From: Verrucomicrobiaceae bacterium
GTDB taxonomy: Bacteria > Verrucomicrobiota > Verrucomicrobiia > Verrucomicrobiales > Verrucomicrobiaceae
Direction of reading: 5' to 3'
NCBI GenBank assembly: GCA_019694165.1
Contig: JAIBCL010000024.1
Coordinates: forward strand, 1 to 64,000
Length of the DNA stretch: 64,000 bases
Shown here one piece after another: positions 24,253 to 34,161 of this stretch. Made by a program: the position numbers and the translations under genes. The notes beneath the pieces were generated by a model. That model had not been told where the DNA came from. It worked only from the letters and a program-made list of their open reading frames with translations, and ran no database searches. Each line of letters begins with the position of its first letter. Positions within the stretch are counted from its first letter, which is position 1.

Positions 24253-25872
24253 ATGAAGTTGGAAGCAAGTCTCCCGCGCGCATCGGCGTTCACTGCGCTC
24301 TTTGTCATGACTGCGCGTTGTTTTTCTTTCGGGCTTGGATTGGTTTTTGCCGCTTCTTCCTTCGTGTCCGCCGACTGGCCGCAGTGGCGTGGTCCGGGGC
24401 GTGACGGCGTGTCCACAGACACGACGCCGATCACGGATGCATTCCCGGCGGAGGGATTGAAGAAGATGTGGGAGAGCGAGTTCATTCCGAGCGATCACAT
24501 GGGCGGCCACGGCAGTCCGGTCGTTGCGGGCGGGCAGGTGTTCATCTCCGTGGTGTGGCACGATCGCGTGCCTTCTGAGCAGCGGGTGATCGACACGGAA
24601 ACGATGCAGGCGCTGAACTACCGCGGCGTGCAGCCGGAGCTGCAAAAGAAGATGGAGGACGACCGGCTGGCGCTGAATCCGCGATTGCGCGGGGAGAAGC
24701 TCGACGAATGGATCGCCGAGTGGCGGAAGAAGAATCTGACGCCGAAGGAGGATGTGTCCCTGGGCACATGGGTGGCGTCGCGCTTCAAGGCGGGCCGCAC
24801 GGCCTTCGGGCTGGAGTGGCTGGACAAAATCTCGAAGCAGCAGGACAAGCCGTTTGCCAATGCCGATGCATTCAAAAAGTGGCTGGCTGACGAGGGATTC
24901 CCGCCGGAGATCAAAGACAAGATGATCGAGATCGTGCCGAACACGATCAAGGTGGCCAAGGACGTGGTGATGTGCCTGGACCTGAACACGGGCAAGCGCG
25001 TGTGGAAGTTCGAGAGCGAAGGCAAGGCGACGGGCCGCAAGTCCTCGAGCACGTCCGCCGTGGTGGATGGCCGCGTGTACGCGATGTGCAGCGAGCACAT
25101 GTACTGCCTGGATCAGAAGGACGGCAAGCTGATCTGGAAGGTGGCGCTGCCGGCACCGGGTCCGGGATCGTCGCCGCTTGTGGCGGATGGAAAAGTGTAC
25201 GTCGCCGCTGGTCGCGCGGCTTGTTTTTCAGCGGCGGACGGGAAGCTGGTGTGGGAGCAGAAAGATGTGCGCGGTGACACGGCCAGCCCGATGATCTGGA
25301 CGCCATCGGGCGGCACGCCCGTGCTCGTGGTGAATGCGAGCGCGAACCTCAGCGGGCTCGATCCGCAGAGCGGCAAAGTTTTATGGAGCGTGGAAGGCGG
25401 CGGGCAGTCCACGCCCGTAGCATCCGGTGACTGGCTCGTGGTGTACAGCGGCACGAAGGACGTGGGCCTGCGCGCCTACAAGCATCAGGCCGGTGCGCCG
25501 CCGAAGGCCGTGTGGTCGCATTTCTGGACGACGCTGCGCTACACCGGCTCGCCCATCATTTACGAAGGCCATGTCTATCTCACCTGCGGAGGGAAGCATC
25601 AATGCGTGAACCTCGAGACCGGCGAGGAGAAATGGAAGACGGACGCGAACAGCACCATCACCAGTCCGCTGCTCGCCGACGGCAAGATCGTCGTGTATGA
25701 AAACAACGGCAGCCACGTCGCCATCATCAAGGCCGGGGTCGCCGGCTACCAGCAGCTCGCGCGCGCAAAGGTGGAGGGCATGGGCTGCACCTCGCCCGCG
25801 CTCTCGGACGGCCGCCTCATCGTGCGTCAGAAGGAGAGGCTGGCATGTTTCGATCTGCGGGCGGGAAGGTGA
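24253..25872 (+). CDS. PQQ-type beta-propeller exported protein
   Basis: A protein of about 539 residues with an N-terminal signal (two possible starts, 24253 and 24307, the latter directly ahead of the hydrophobic stretch). The mature part begins ADWPQWRGPGRDGVS, the hallmark of the PQQ-like propeller proteins abundant in Verrucomicrobia and Planctomycetes. Propeller strands recur: VVAGGQVFISVVW, VMCLDLNTGKRVWKFES, YCLDQKDGKLIWKVALP, LSGLDPQSGKVLWSVEGG, CVNLETGEEKWKT. A helical insert (about 110-230) separates the first blade from the rest. Such proteins usually lack the enzyme active site of true PQQ dehydrogenases. Followed 96 bp later by the kinase gene. Confidence 0.88.
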   Translation: MKLEASLPRASAFTALFVMTARCFSFGLGLVFAASSFVSADWPQWRGPGRDGVSTDTTPITDAFPAEGLKKMWESEFIPSDHMGGHGSPVVAGGQVFISVVWHDRVPSEQRVIDTETMQALNYRGVQPELQKKMEDDRLALNPRLRGEKLDEWIAEWRKKNLTPKEDVSLGTWVASRFKAGRTAFGLEWLDKISKQQDKPFANADAFKKWLADEGFPPEIKDKMIEIVPNTIKVAKDVVMCLDLNTGKRVWKFESEGKATGRKSSSTSAVVDGRVYAMCSEHMYCLDQKDGKLIWKVALPAPGPGSSPLVADGKVYVAAGRAACFSAADGKLVWEQKDVRGDTASPMIWTPSGGTPVLVVNASANLSGLDPQSGKVLWSVEGGGQSTPVASGDWLVVYSGTKDVGLRAYKHQAGAPPKAVWSHFWTTLRYTGSPIIYEGHVYLTCGGKHQCVNLETGEEKWKTDANSTITSPLLADGKIVVYENNGSHVAIIKAGVAGYQQLARAKVEGMGCTSPALSDGRLIVRQKERLACFDLRAGR

Positions 25873-25968
25873 AGCCGGGCCGGTGGAAGGTGGACCTTCC
25901 CTGGTTTTTCGGCTGGTGAATGACGAGAGTCCTCTTACCTTCGGCGGCAATTCACACGCCGCCCTCCC

Positions 25969-28671
25969 ATGCCTGACGATCCCGTGACGAATGATGACAC
26001 CCACCCGCACCACGGCGATGCCGGCGGAGGGCAGGGGGCGTTTGCGGCACCGTCGCTGGAGGAGCTGGGCGTGCTGCTGCCGCAGTATGCGTTTCACTCT
26101 CTCATCGGCGTTGGCGGCATGGGCGCGGTGTACCTCGCGAGGCAAATCTCGCTGGACCGGCCGGTGGCCATCAAGGTCATGGCTCCGCTTTACGAAGACC
26201 AGGCCGCGGAGGCGGCGCAGTTCATCACCGAAGCGCGCGCGATGGCGAAGCTGGTGCATCCGCACATCGTCGCCGTGTTTGATTTCGGGCAGACCTCGGC
26301 CGGGCATTTGTTTCTCGTGATGGAGTACATCGAGGGGACGGATCTCCACCGCCTCATCCACGCGGGCGGCGTGGATGCGGCCCTCGCGCACGGCATCATC
26401 GGCCAGCTCTGCGATGCACTGCAATACGCGCACGATCACGGTGTGGCGCACCGTGACATCAAGCCGGCGAACATTCTCATCACGCACGATCTGCAGGTGA
26501 AGGTGGCTGACTTTGGCCTCGCCAAAGATCTGACCGACACCACGGCCGCCGATGACGGCATGGGCACGCCCGACTACGCATCACCGGAGCGCCTGGTCGT
26601 CGGCGCGCAGGTGGATCACCGGGCGGACATCTACTCGCTCGGCATTGTGATCCATGAGATGCTCTCAGGCGAGACCCCGCGTCAGGCCGCAAGGCATGGC
26701 GGCGCAAAACTGCCGGATGCATTTGTCGGCGTCATGTCGAAGTGCCTCATGGTCGAGCCCGCGCGGCGCTACCAGTCCGCGCGAGAAGTGAAGGCCGCTC
26801 TCGATGCCGCGCGCAGGCAGGCGCAGCGGGGGGCCGCGCCGCCGGCCGTCCGCGCATCGCAGCCGATGCTGCCGCGGCAGGTGGTGCGGCATGTGCCCGC
26901 GAATTCCAGCATCAGCAGCCTGGGATGGGTGGTGGCCTGTTTGCTGCTGGTCGGCGGAGCGGCGTGGTATTGGCTCACCGTGGGGAAGCAGGGCAGTCCG
27001 GCGGCAAGTACCGTGCCTTCGCCCTCTGCTCCGGCAGCCGGAGGCGCGCCGCCGTCTGCGCCTTCCGCCAGCCCGAGTCCGTCCTCGAGCAGGCTCCTTG
27101 TCACGCCCACGGCCTTGGTGCCTTTGCCGGCCGCGTTCTTGCATCCGCTGGAGCCGTCGTATGCAGTCCCTGACGGACCTGCCGGCGAAGTGAAAACTCT
27201 CACGGGCCATACCGGCATGATCCGCAACGTGATCATCATGCCGGACCAGCGCCGGGTCATCTCCAGCAGCGTGGACGGAACGATCCGCATTTGGGATCTG
27301 GTCGAAGGAAAGGAACTCGCGGTTTACGACATGGGCGGGGCGTTCGTCACCTACGTGATCGCTGACCCGCAATTCCGCCAGCTCGCCGGCGCGGGTGCTT
27401 CGAAGGCCATGGTGTGGGATCTGGCCACAGGCAAGGGAGTACTGTCGGCACCTCTGCCATCCTCAACGGTTTATGCCCAGTCTTTTTCGCCTGACGGCAG
27501 CTCGGTGCTGGTGTCCACATGGCGAGCCGAGCAGCGTCTATTGCGCTGGACGCCGTCGCGCGGACCTGGGCATGAGTCGATGACCGGCTGGAAGGCGACG
27601 ATCAAGGGCGTGGCGACGCTGCCGGACGGGCGCTTCGTCTCGGTCGGCTGCGATCCTGAGAACAACCGATGGGTAGCCGGAGAGGCGGTGTTTGGGCGGT
27701 GGGATTCGACGGCGAGTTCCGGCACGCTGCCCTCAGTAACGCGTGCCGTGTTTGCCGTCGCGGCATCGCCCGACGGGCGGACGATAGCAGTGGCCGACAG
27801 CACCATTGATCTGATCGACTCCGCCACAGGCCGGTTGATCCGCAAGCTGACAGGGCTGCGCTCCACGGTGTCGGCGCTGAAATTCGTCGATGGCGGGCGT
27901 CTCCTGCTGGCAGGCGGTCTCGACAAGACGATGGTCATGTTTGACTGCGAGTCTGGCCGCGAGGCATCTTCGTTCAGCAGTTCCTATTACGCGTTTCGCA
28001 CGATCGCGGTGAGCCGCGATGAACGCTGGGCGGTGACCGGTGGAGTTTGTGACAACCCCGTCGTCAACAAAGAACCCGAGGGGTTCGCCCTGCATGTCTG
28101 GAGGCTGCCGTCATTCGACACCATCGGCACGGCGGAGAGCCGGACCGCCTTCGCCCGGCGGCAGCTCGCCAATCTCGAAGCCGCCGACCCCGAACTCGCG
28201 CGCTTGAAGTCGGCGGTGGAGGCGGAGGCGAAGATCGCCACGGTGGAGCAAATGGCGGCGCAGATCGCGGAACTCAACGGCAAGTATGCCGCTGCCTTGA
28301 AGCGCAACGCCGCCAACGCCGCGCCCCTTGAGCAGAAAGCCATGCTTGACGAGGCGGCACGCATCGCCGGCGGCATGTTCATCGATCCGGCGGCGGATGA
28401 TCCATCGCTGCCGGCCGCGCTGCGGAGCATGCGCGGGATCTACCGGCAGCAGGTGCTGCTCATTGAAACCACGCGCAATGAAGCCGCCACGCGTGCCGCC
28501 GCGGAACTGGCCGCGAAGCTCCAGCCGCTGCTCGACTCACGCGAAGCCTCCGGTGACAAACCCGGCGCAGCCCGCGTCCGCGCCCTCATGAGCGCAGGCG
28601 TGCAGCCGGTGAAAATCGCCGACTTGTTCGGCGCCTTCGGCACCGCCGCCGTGCGGCCGATCGTGGACTGA
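25969..28671 (+). CDS. Ser/Thr protein kinase with membrane segment and WD40 repeats
   Basis: A 900-residue PknB-type kinase. The kinase domain spans about 40-285: glycine loop GVGGMGAVY (47-55), Lys69 in VAIKVM, catalytic HRDIKPANIL (161-170), DFG 181-183 and activation segment GTPDYASPE. A Pro/Arg-rich linker follows, then one membrane segment at about 314-335 (LGWVVACLLLVGGAAWYWL). The extracytoplasmic part holds a Ser/Pro/Ala linker and WD40-like blades from about 405 (VKTLTGHTGMIRN, GTIRIWDLVEGKE) to about 720. A helical C-terminal region ends it. All residues needed for catalysis are visible. Targets unknown; the propeller probably binds the signal or partner. Confidence 0.92.
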   Translation: MPDDPVTNDDTHPHHGDAGGGQGAFAAPSLEELGVLLPQYAFHSLIGVGGMGAVYLARQISLDRPVAIKVMAPLYEDQAAEAAQFITEARAMAKLVHPHIVAVFDFGQTSAGHLFLVMEYIEGTDLHRLIHAGGVDAALAHGIIGQLCDALQYAHDHGVAHRDIKPANILITHDLQVKVADFGLAKDLTDTTAADDGMGTPDYASPERLVVGAQVDHRADIYSLGIVIHEMLSGETPRQAARHGGAKLPDAFVGVMSKCLMVEPARRYQSAREVKAALDAARRQAQRGAAPPAVRASQPMLPRQVVRHVPANSSISSLGWVVACLLLVGGAAWYWLTVGKQGSPAASTVPSPSAPAAGGAPPSAPSASPSPSSSRLLVTPTALVPLPAAFLHPLEPSYAVPDGPAGEVKTLTGHTGMIRNVIIMPDQRRVISSSVDGTIRIWDLVEGKELAVYDMGGAFVTYVIADPQFRQLAGAGASKAMVWDLATGKGVLSAPLPSSTVYAQSFSPDGSSVLVSTWRAEQRLLRWTPSRGPGHESMTGWKATIKGVATLPDGRFVSVGCDPENNRWVAGEAVFGRWDSTASSGTLPSVTRAVFAVAASPDGRTIAVADSTIDLIDSATGRLIRKLTGLRSTVSALKFVDGGRLLLAGGLDKTMVMFDCESGREASSFSSSYYAFRTIAVSRDERWAVTGGVCDNPVVNKEPEGFALHVWRLPSFDTIGTAESRTAFARRQLANLEAADPELARLKSAVEAEAKIATVEQMAAQIAELNGKYAAALKRNAANAAPLEQKAMLDEAARIAGGMFIDPAADDPSLPAALRSMRGIYRQQVLLIETTRNEAATRAAAELAAKLQPLLDSREASGDKPGAARVRALMSAGVQPVKIADLFGAFGTAAVRPIVD

Positions 28672-28769
28672 GAGCCGCGACGACGAGATGGAATCACGAG
28701 CGGTGCCGATGCACGCATCCCACGCTGGCGTCTCGCAGCTCCGGCATCTGCCGTCGCGCAGCCCGACTG

Positions 28770-29126
28770 CTACTTCTTCTTCCGGCGTGGCCCGCTGTTG
28801 CCGGCGTCGGTTCGTTTGGCAGAGGCGAGTTTCACGTTGATGGCGGCGCGGTCCACGGTGGGGTCGAGGACGCCGTCGCCGCCTTTGTCGAATTCCTTGA
28901 GCCCGCCAGTTGGATTGGCTTTGAAGGCGGCTTGCAAGGCTTCGAACTCCTTGGTGTCGATCTCCCAGTTGTGATCCTTGTCGAAAGGCTTGATGGCGCT
29001 GACATCGACCGTCTCCTTCTTCTCCGGCGCAGGCGGCGGACGCTTGCCTTTCGGTTTGGCTCCGGCTGGGACGGCGTTGAGGGAGAGACCGAGGGCGATG
29101 AGGGTGACGAGGTGGGTGGCTTTCAT
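28770..29126 (-). CDS. Exported EF-hand-like protein
   Basis: A 118-residue protein with a signal peptide (cleavage near ALA/GAKPKG). Two EF-hand-like loops are visible: DKDHNWEIDTKEF (about 53-65) and DKGGDGVLDPTVD (about 80-92), the second with the spacing of calcium-binding loops. The tail is very basic (GPRRKKK). Small EF-hand proteins of this sort often accompany DUF1501/DUF1549 gene pairs, as here where the DUF1501 gene lies upstream on the same strand, 96 bp away. Confidence 0.8.
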   Translation of the reverse strand: MKATHLVTLIALGLSLNAVPAGAKPKGKRPPPAPEKKETVDVSAIKPFDKDHNWEIDTKEFEALQAAFKANPTGGLKEFDKGGDGVLDPTVDRAAINVKLASAKRTDAGNSGPRRKKK

Positions 29127-29222
29127 GGAGGGGAAGTGATCAGGGCTTCGTTCGCAAAGCGTCCTTCGTCAGAAAAAGTGCCGGGCGCTCTCGATGCTTC
29201 GGGGACTGGCTTAGCCAAAGCA

Positions 29223-30512
29223 TCACGCGAGCAAGTCGGTGAGCACGCTGCCCTTGTCGCCGACGGTGAAGGGCCGGTTCGAGGGTGACATGACGACTTG
29301 ATCGACATTCATGCCCATGAGGTGGCCGATGGTGCTGTGGAAGTCCTGGATGGTGGACTGCTTGTCGGCCACGTTCGCGCCACGGGCGTCGCTGGCACCG
29401 TAGATGTAGCCCCGCTTCGCACCCGCACCGGCGAGCATGACGCTGAAGACCTTCGGGTAGTGATTGCGGCCGCCGTCGCCGGTGACTTCGGGGGTGCGGC
29501 CGAATTCCGAGCACAGGACGATGAGCGTGGACTCGAGCAGACCTCGCGAGCTGAGGTCGCCGATCAAGGCGGCCAGAGCGGTGTCGAGCGCCGTGCCCTT
29601 GTCGGCCATGCGGTCGTCGAGGTCGGTGTGCATGTCCCAGCCGCCGGAGGCCACCTCGATGAAGCGGATGCCGTGCTCGATGAGACGGCGCGCGAGGAGG
29701 CAGCCCTGGCCGAGGTCGCTCTTGCCGTATTTCTCGCGCAGGTCTGCCGGCTCGGCGGCGAGGTCGAAGGCTTTCAACTCCTCGCCTTTGAGCAGTTGCA
29801 GCGTGTTGTCGTAAAACTCGGTGTAGGACTTGAGGTTGGTGTCGTGGAATTTGCCGCGGAAACCGGCGTCCACCTTGTCGAGGAGGGCCATGCGCTTGTC
29901 GATGACATCGGGCGTGGTGCGGAACTGGGCGAACTGGAGGCCGGTCTCCGGATTGCCGACCGGCAGCGGGCTGAAGGCGGCGGGGAAGAAGCCGTTGCCG
30001 TGGCCGGGATTGCGGTTGATGCAGACGGAAGAGGGCAGCGTCTTGTGGCTGGGACCGAGCAATTGCTGCGCCCATGCACCGAGCGTGGGATGCTGGATGG
30101 TGCCGCGCTGCTCGTATGCGGTGCGCATCAGGTACTGCGCGGACGCGTGCACGCCGGTCTTCGAAGTCATCGAGCGGATGATGGCGATCTTGTCAGCCTG
30201 CTCGGCGGCCAGCCTGGGCATGAAGCCGCCCAGGTCGAAGCCGGCCTTGGTCTTGATCGGGTCTTTCGGGCCGCCGGTCTCGCCTTTCTTCGGGTCGAGC
30301 GTGTCGATGTGGGACATGCCGCCTTCCATCTGCATCCAGATCACCCGCTTTGCGCTGCCAAAGCCGGGCAGCTTCGTGTTGTCCACCGCCGGGGCCGCCG
30401 CCGCTCCGCGCAGGATGTGCGGCACGATGGTCACGCCGAGCGCCGTCTTCGCGACGTGTTCGGCAAAGGCGCGGCGGGTGAACGGGTCGCAGGAAAGAAG
30501 ATCGGATTTCAT
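29223..30512 (-). CDS. DUF1501 family protein
   Basis: A 429-residue protein with a Tat-like N-terminus (DPFTRRAFAEHVAKTALG). Family wording is clear: KRVIWMQMEGGMSHIDTLDP (near 55), HPTLGAWAQQLLG, GWDMHTDLDDRM, LIVLCSEFGRTPEV and GRNHYPKVFSVMLAGAGAK. DUF1501 is a sulfatase-like/alkaline-phosphatase-like fold family, found almost only in Planctomycetes, Verrucomicrobia and relatives, and is nearly always coded next to a DUF1549/DUF1553 protein, as here (17 bp upstream). The pair is thought to act in extracellular polysaccharide breakdown, but the biochemistry is not settled. Confidence 0.94.
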   Translation of the reverse strand: MKSDLLSCDPFTRRAFAEHVAKTALGVTIVPHILRGAAAAPAVDNTKLPGFGSAKRVIWMQMEGGMSHIDTLDPKKGETGGPKDPIKTKAGFDLGGFMPRLAAEQADKIAIIRSMTSKTGVHASAQYLMRTAYEQRGTIQHPTLGAWAQQLLGPSHKTLPSSVCINRNPGHGNGFFPAAFSPLPVGNPETGLQFAQFRTTPDVIDKRMALLDKVDAGFRGKFHDTNLKSYTEFYDNTLQLLKGEELKAFDLAAEPADLREKYGKSDLGQGCLLARRLIEHGIRFIEVASGGWDMHTDLDDRMADKGTALDTALAALIGDLSSRGLLESTLIVLCSEFGRTPEVTGDGGRNHYPKVFSVMLAGAGAKRGYIYGASDARGANVADKQSTIQDFHSTIGHLMGMNVDQVVMSPSNRPFTVGDKGSVLTDLLA

Positions 30513-30529
30513 GGTCGGGCGCGTTGGGA

Positions 30530-32626
30530 TTACTGAACAAAGATGAACTCACGGGAATTGAACAACACCCATGTGAGGTCGGCGGGCGAGAGGCCGCCGG
30601 CGAGCGCGGACCTCGCATCGGCGAGTTCTTCGGGCTTCGGATTCCGGCTCAGGAAGCTGATGTAGAGATCCTGGATTTGCGCATCGGGCGTCTGCTCGGC
30701 CAGCGCGGTCGAGAGCACCTTTGACTTCGGGTTTTGCAGCACCTGCTGCGCATCGCCGTTCATCAGCATCATCACCTGCGGGATGCTGCCCTCGTCCGAG
30801 TTGCTGTCCGCGATCTGGCGGTCCGACTGGCCGAACATGCGGAGGAAATGCTCCCCGCGCTCGGGCTGCGGCAGCTCGGAGGCGCGCGCGAGCATGAGCC
30901 CGCTCATGACGGCGGGCTTGGAGAAGTCGGCCTCGCCGTTGTCCTCGGTGTCCTGCATCTGCCTCATGCGCGCGGGGCGCTTGCCGGGCTTGGCGTTCGC
31001 GCCCTTGGCAAAGAGTCCGCGGAGCTGGCTGCGCTCGCTGAGCACGGTCTGCACGCGCTCGGCTACCTCGGAGGGCGACGAGGTGGTGAGCTTGAGGTCC
31101 ATGACCTTCGCGTAGGCATCGCCGCGCTGGAGCTTGAAGGCGTCCACCTTGTCGCCGATGGCGAGTGTGACGCAGGAGTCCCACGCCTGCTCGGCGGTCA
31201 TGCGGCGGAGAATGGGGCCGGGGAAGTAGTAGGGCTCGCCCATGGCGATCTCGCGCGTGACGGCCTCGCGTTGGTAGGTCTCCGTGTTGCACAGAAGGCG
31301 CATGAAGGCACGGATGTCGAAATTCACGCGCACCATTTCAGCGGCGAGGTGGCGGAGCAGTTCGGGATTGCTGGCGGTGTCGGGGTTGTCCAGATCGGTG
31401 ACAGGTTCCTTCACGCCGACGCCGAAGACCACCTTCCACAGACGGTTCGCGATGGTCATGGCAAAGCGCGGATTGTCGGGGCTGGTCACCCACTTCGCGA
31501 AAACGTCGCGGTCATCGGCTTCGTGATTCTTGTGGCTGCGCAGGGCGTCGGTGGCGTCACGGTAGGCCTTCGTGCGGGCGTCCTCCTTGCCCCAGCTCAC
31601 CAGTTTGGGTTTCACCGGCTCGTTGGGCTTGCCGTCTTCATACTTGTAATCCTTGGGCAGCGTCATGTCGTTGTCGGGCTTGTCGGTCACCATGGCCGTG
31701 TTCACGCGCATGATGTTCCGGGCCTGCTTGGCCGTCTGGCGGTCGAGTCCCGACAGCATCCTGCGCCCGCCCGGCATCTCGGTCTCCGTCGCGCCCATGA
31801 AGGCGGCCATTTGGTAGAACTGCTTCTGCGTCCACTCGGCGAAGGGATGATCGTGGCACTGCGCGCACGCCACGTTCGCGCCGAGGAAGGTGGTGAGCGT
31901 GAGGCTTAGATTGTCGAGCCTCATGCCCTTGTCTCGCAGCAGGTAGCCGGTGGCGCCGTTTTGCAGCATGTTGCCGTCGGCGCTGAGCATCTCGCGCACG
32001 ATTACATTCCACGGGCGGTTCTCGGCGATCTGTTTCTTGAGCCACTCTTCGTAGGTGAAGTACTTGATCTTGTTCGCGTCATCCGCGATGCGCAGCATGT
32101 CGCCGAAGTAATTGAACATGCGCGAGGTGAAGCCCTCGCTGTTCACCAGCTTGTCGATCACGCGGGCGCGCTTGGTGTCGCTCTTGTCGGTGAGGAACTC
32201 GACCGTCTCTTCGCGGGCGGGAATGCGGCCGGCTAGGTCGAGATACACACGGCGGATGAATTGCTCGTCGCTCGCCAGCGCGTTCGGATGCTGGTCGGCC
32301 TTTTGCAGGCGGGCGAGCACCAGCTTGTCGATGGCCGCGGCCGCCTGCGCGACGCCGGGGTCCATCGGAATGCCGAGGCCCTCGATCTTGAGCGTCCTGG
32401 CGGCGGCCTGGTCGGCGGCGCTGAGGTTGGCGAGCGCGATCCGGTGCACGTTGCCGTCGGTAGTCTGAAGGAAAATGTTGTCGTCCTTGATGCCGCGGAA
32501 GGTGGCCACGAGTTCGCGGCCCTTGTTGTCGTGCCAGGTGCGCGTATTGCCGGAGGACTGTTGCTGCGCGGGCAAGGCGGCGGCCAGGGTGCAAATGGCG
32601 AGGGTGAGCAGGGTGGTTCTCTTCAT
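30530..32626 (-). CDS. DUF1549/DUF1553 cytochrome-like family protein
   Basis: A 698-residue exported protein. After the signal peptide a small SHD1-like domain is seen (TWHDNKGRELVATFRGI, residues about 30-80). DUF1549 follows (VLARLQKADQHPNALASDEQ, FIRRVYLDLAGRIPA, CAQCHDHPFAEWTQKQFYQM) and then DUF1553 (WVTSPDNPRFAMTIANRLWK, ILRRMTAEQAWDS). CAQCHDHPF contains a CxxCH motif that can bind haem c. Co-coded with the DUF1501 gene. Both follow an ECF sigma factor and FecR-like gene on the same strand with gaps under 20 bp, so one operon is likely. Confidence 0.93.
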   Translation of the reverse strand: MKRTTLLTLAICTLAAALPAQQQSSGNTRTWHDNKGRELVATFRGIKDDNIFLQTTDGNVHRIALANLSAADQAAARTLKIEGLGIPMDPGVAQAAAAIDKLVLARLQKADQHPNALASDEQFIRRVYLDLAGRIPAREETVEFLTDKSDTKRARVIDKLVNSEGFTSRMFNYFGDMLRIADDANKIKYFTYEEWLKKQIAENRPWNVIVREMLSADGNMLQNGATGYLLRDKGMRLDNLSLTLTTFLGANVACAQCHDHPFAEWTQKQFYQMAAFMGATETEMPGGRRMLSGLDRQTAKQARNIMRVNTAMVTDKPDNDMTLPKDYKYEDGKPNEPVKPKLVSWGKEDARTKAYRDATDALRSHKNHEADDRDVFAKWVTSPDNPRFAMTIANRLWKVVFGVGVKEPVTDLDNPDTASNPELLRHLAAEMVRVNFDIRAFMRLLCNTETYQREAVTREIAMGEPYYFPGPILRRMTAEQAWDSCVTLAIGDKVDAFKLQRGDAYAKVMDLKLTTSSPSEVAERVQTVLSERSQLRGLFAKGANAKPGKRPARMRQMQDTEDNGEADFSKPAVMSGLMLARASELPQPERGEHFLRMFGQSDRQIADSNSDEGSIPQVMMLMNGDAQQVLQNPKSKVLSTALAEQTPDAQIQDLYISFLSRNPKPEELADARSALAGGLSPADLTWVLFNSREFIFVQ

Positions 32627-32640
32627 GGCGGGCTGTTGGG

Positions 32641-34161
32641 CTACTCCTTAACTGTGTGGACTGGCAATTCTGACACCGATTTTGCGCCCTGTCCGCCCGA
32701 AGTGGAGCGGACGAGGATGCGGATCTGGTCGAGGTCGCCGGCCACCGCGAGGTTGAAATGCAGTGTGCGGCGGTCGCGGCTCATGACAATCACGTCGCCG
32801 CTCGCGTCGGTGCGCTTGTTCCGCTCCACGCCGCGGCGTGAACTCTGATCGTAGATCGCACCCGGGTGGCCGAGCACGTCGTCGGTGTAGTTGAGACCGG
32901 ACTGCTTGTTGATCACGCCGACGATGGGCGTGCCGAAGGTCACGCTGCCTTCACGGCGGAGCTGCGAGCGGTCCGCCGGACGCGTGAGCGGATCGTAATG
33001 CAGCAGGTAGCTCGTCACCTGGCGCGTGGGGCCGATCTTGGCGCTGAGTCTCCGCGTGTTCGCATAACGGCCCGGACGTGCGAACGAGACGAGCGTCTCC
33101 TTCGTCAGGTCGGCCGCTTCGCGCTCTTTGAAAAGCAGGATGAATTCATTGCTCTCCAGCCGGCCCGTCTCCACGCTTACCGGCGGCTGGCGCAGAAAAT
33201 GAATCGCCCCCGTCGTGCGCGGCTCGTCGGGTGCCGGTGCCGGCGGCGGCGGGAAGCTCAATGGATCTGGCCGCGTCGTCTCGGCCACGCCATCGCTGGC
33301 AAAGCGACGGCCCTCCGATGTGTTCAGCGCGACGAACGACTCCGGGCGCGACTCATCACCCGCCACGCGTGCCTCCACCTCGCCTTTGAACACATGCACG
33401 TCCGAAACGCCCGAGGGACCCACCGACACTCCGAACTCCGTGCCCAGATCCACCACCTCAACACCCGGCGTCTCCACCGTGAAGCCACGCGCGCCCTCCG
33501 GCACATGCGCCGCAGCCTTGCCGCCGTTCAAACGTGCGCGTGACGGCGACAGCAGCGACAACTGCGCCGGCCCTTCCACCACCAACTGCGCGCCGCCCGC
33601 GAAGCTCAGGCCCATGCGCCCGCCCGCAAGCCGGTATTCGCCCGCCGGCAGCGCGCGGCCCACGATCAGCGGCCCGCCCGCCGTGTGATCCGCTTCCGAC
33701 AAACTCGTGACCACCGCCACATGTGGCTCGCTCGCCGCCGCCGCGGCAGTCTCGATCTGCCTCGCATCATTGCGCAGGCCCACCGATCGGAAATACAGGC
33801 CCGCACCTGCGACGAGTGCGATGGCCGCCGCGGCCGCTGTCACGCGCTGCCAGAACCACGTCACGCCCGCCTTGCCCGCCGTGAGCGCGGTCTGTTCCGT
33901 TTGCACGTTTGCGAGCACGCCCGCCACGAAGGCGGCGGACTCCACCGTATCCGGCTCGATGCGCATCATCACCTCGCTCTCGAAACCCGGCTCGTCACCC
34001 GCCTGATGCAGCCATGCGAGCGCGCGCTCCGTGCGCGTCATCTGCGTCAGTTCGTTTCGCACCGTTTCATCCGTCCGGCAGAGCGAGAGCAGCCTGGACG
34101 CTTCGTCGGGCGTCAGTTCCTCCGCGAAATATTTCGCCAGCAATGTCGTCGCGTCGCTCAT
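32641..34161 (-). CDS. FecR-domain membrane regulator
   Basis: A 506-residue protein. The first 90 residues are an anti-sigma-like cytoplasmic segment (LAKYFAEELTPDEASRLLSL). A membrane helix follows at about 120-140. A FecR domain comes at about 180-290 (GRALPAGEYRLAGGRMGLSF, GARGFTVETPGVEVVDLGTE, FKGEVEARVAGDES). The C-terminal part is a beta-rich extracytoplasmic region, perhaps a laminin/LamG-like or NPCBM-like domain. Its start overlaps the sigma factor stop by ATGA (34158-34161), the usual sign of an ECF sigma/anti-sigma pair. It probably holds the sigma factor until an envelope signal releases it. Confidence 0.88.
   Translation of the reverse strand: MSDATTLLAKYFAEELTPDEASRLLSLCRTDETVRNELTQMTRTERALAWLHQAGDEPGFESEVMMRIEPDTVESAAFVAGVLANVQTEQTALTAGKAGVTWFWQRVTAAAAAIALVAGAGLYFRSVGLRNDARQIETAAAAASEPHVAVVTSLSEADHTAGGPLIVGRALPAGEYRLAGGRMGLSFAGGAQLVVEGPAQLSLLSPSRARLNGGKAAAHVPEGARGFTVETPGVEVVDLGTEFGVSVGPSGVSDVHVFKGEVEARVAGDESRPESFVALNTSEGRRFASDGVAETTRPDPLSFPPPPAPAPDEPRTTGAIHFLRQPPVSVETGRLESNEFILLFKEREAADLTKETLVSFARPGRYANTRRLSAKIGPTRQVTSYLLHYDPLTRPADRSQLRREGSVTFGTPIVGVINKQSGLNYTDDVLGHPGAIYDQSSRRGVERNKRTDASGDVIVMSRDRRTLHFNLAVAGDLDQIRILVRSTSGGQGAKSVSELPVHTVKE

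Noticed and set aside
29298..30536. 412-codon plus-strand frame over the DUF1501 gene
   Set aside because: Antisense to a strongly recognised family protein; its own product is Val/Gly/Glu-rich without motif.
30530..32626. DUF1549 CxxCH motif as proof of a functional cytochrome c
   Set aside because: The single CAQCHDH motif could bind haem, but no maturation genes or further ligands are visible, so it is only mentioned in the entry.
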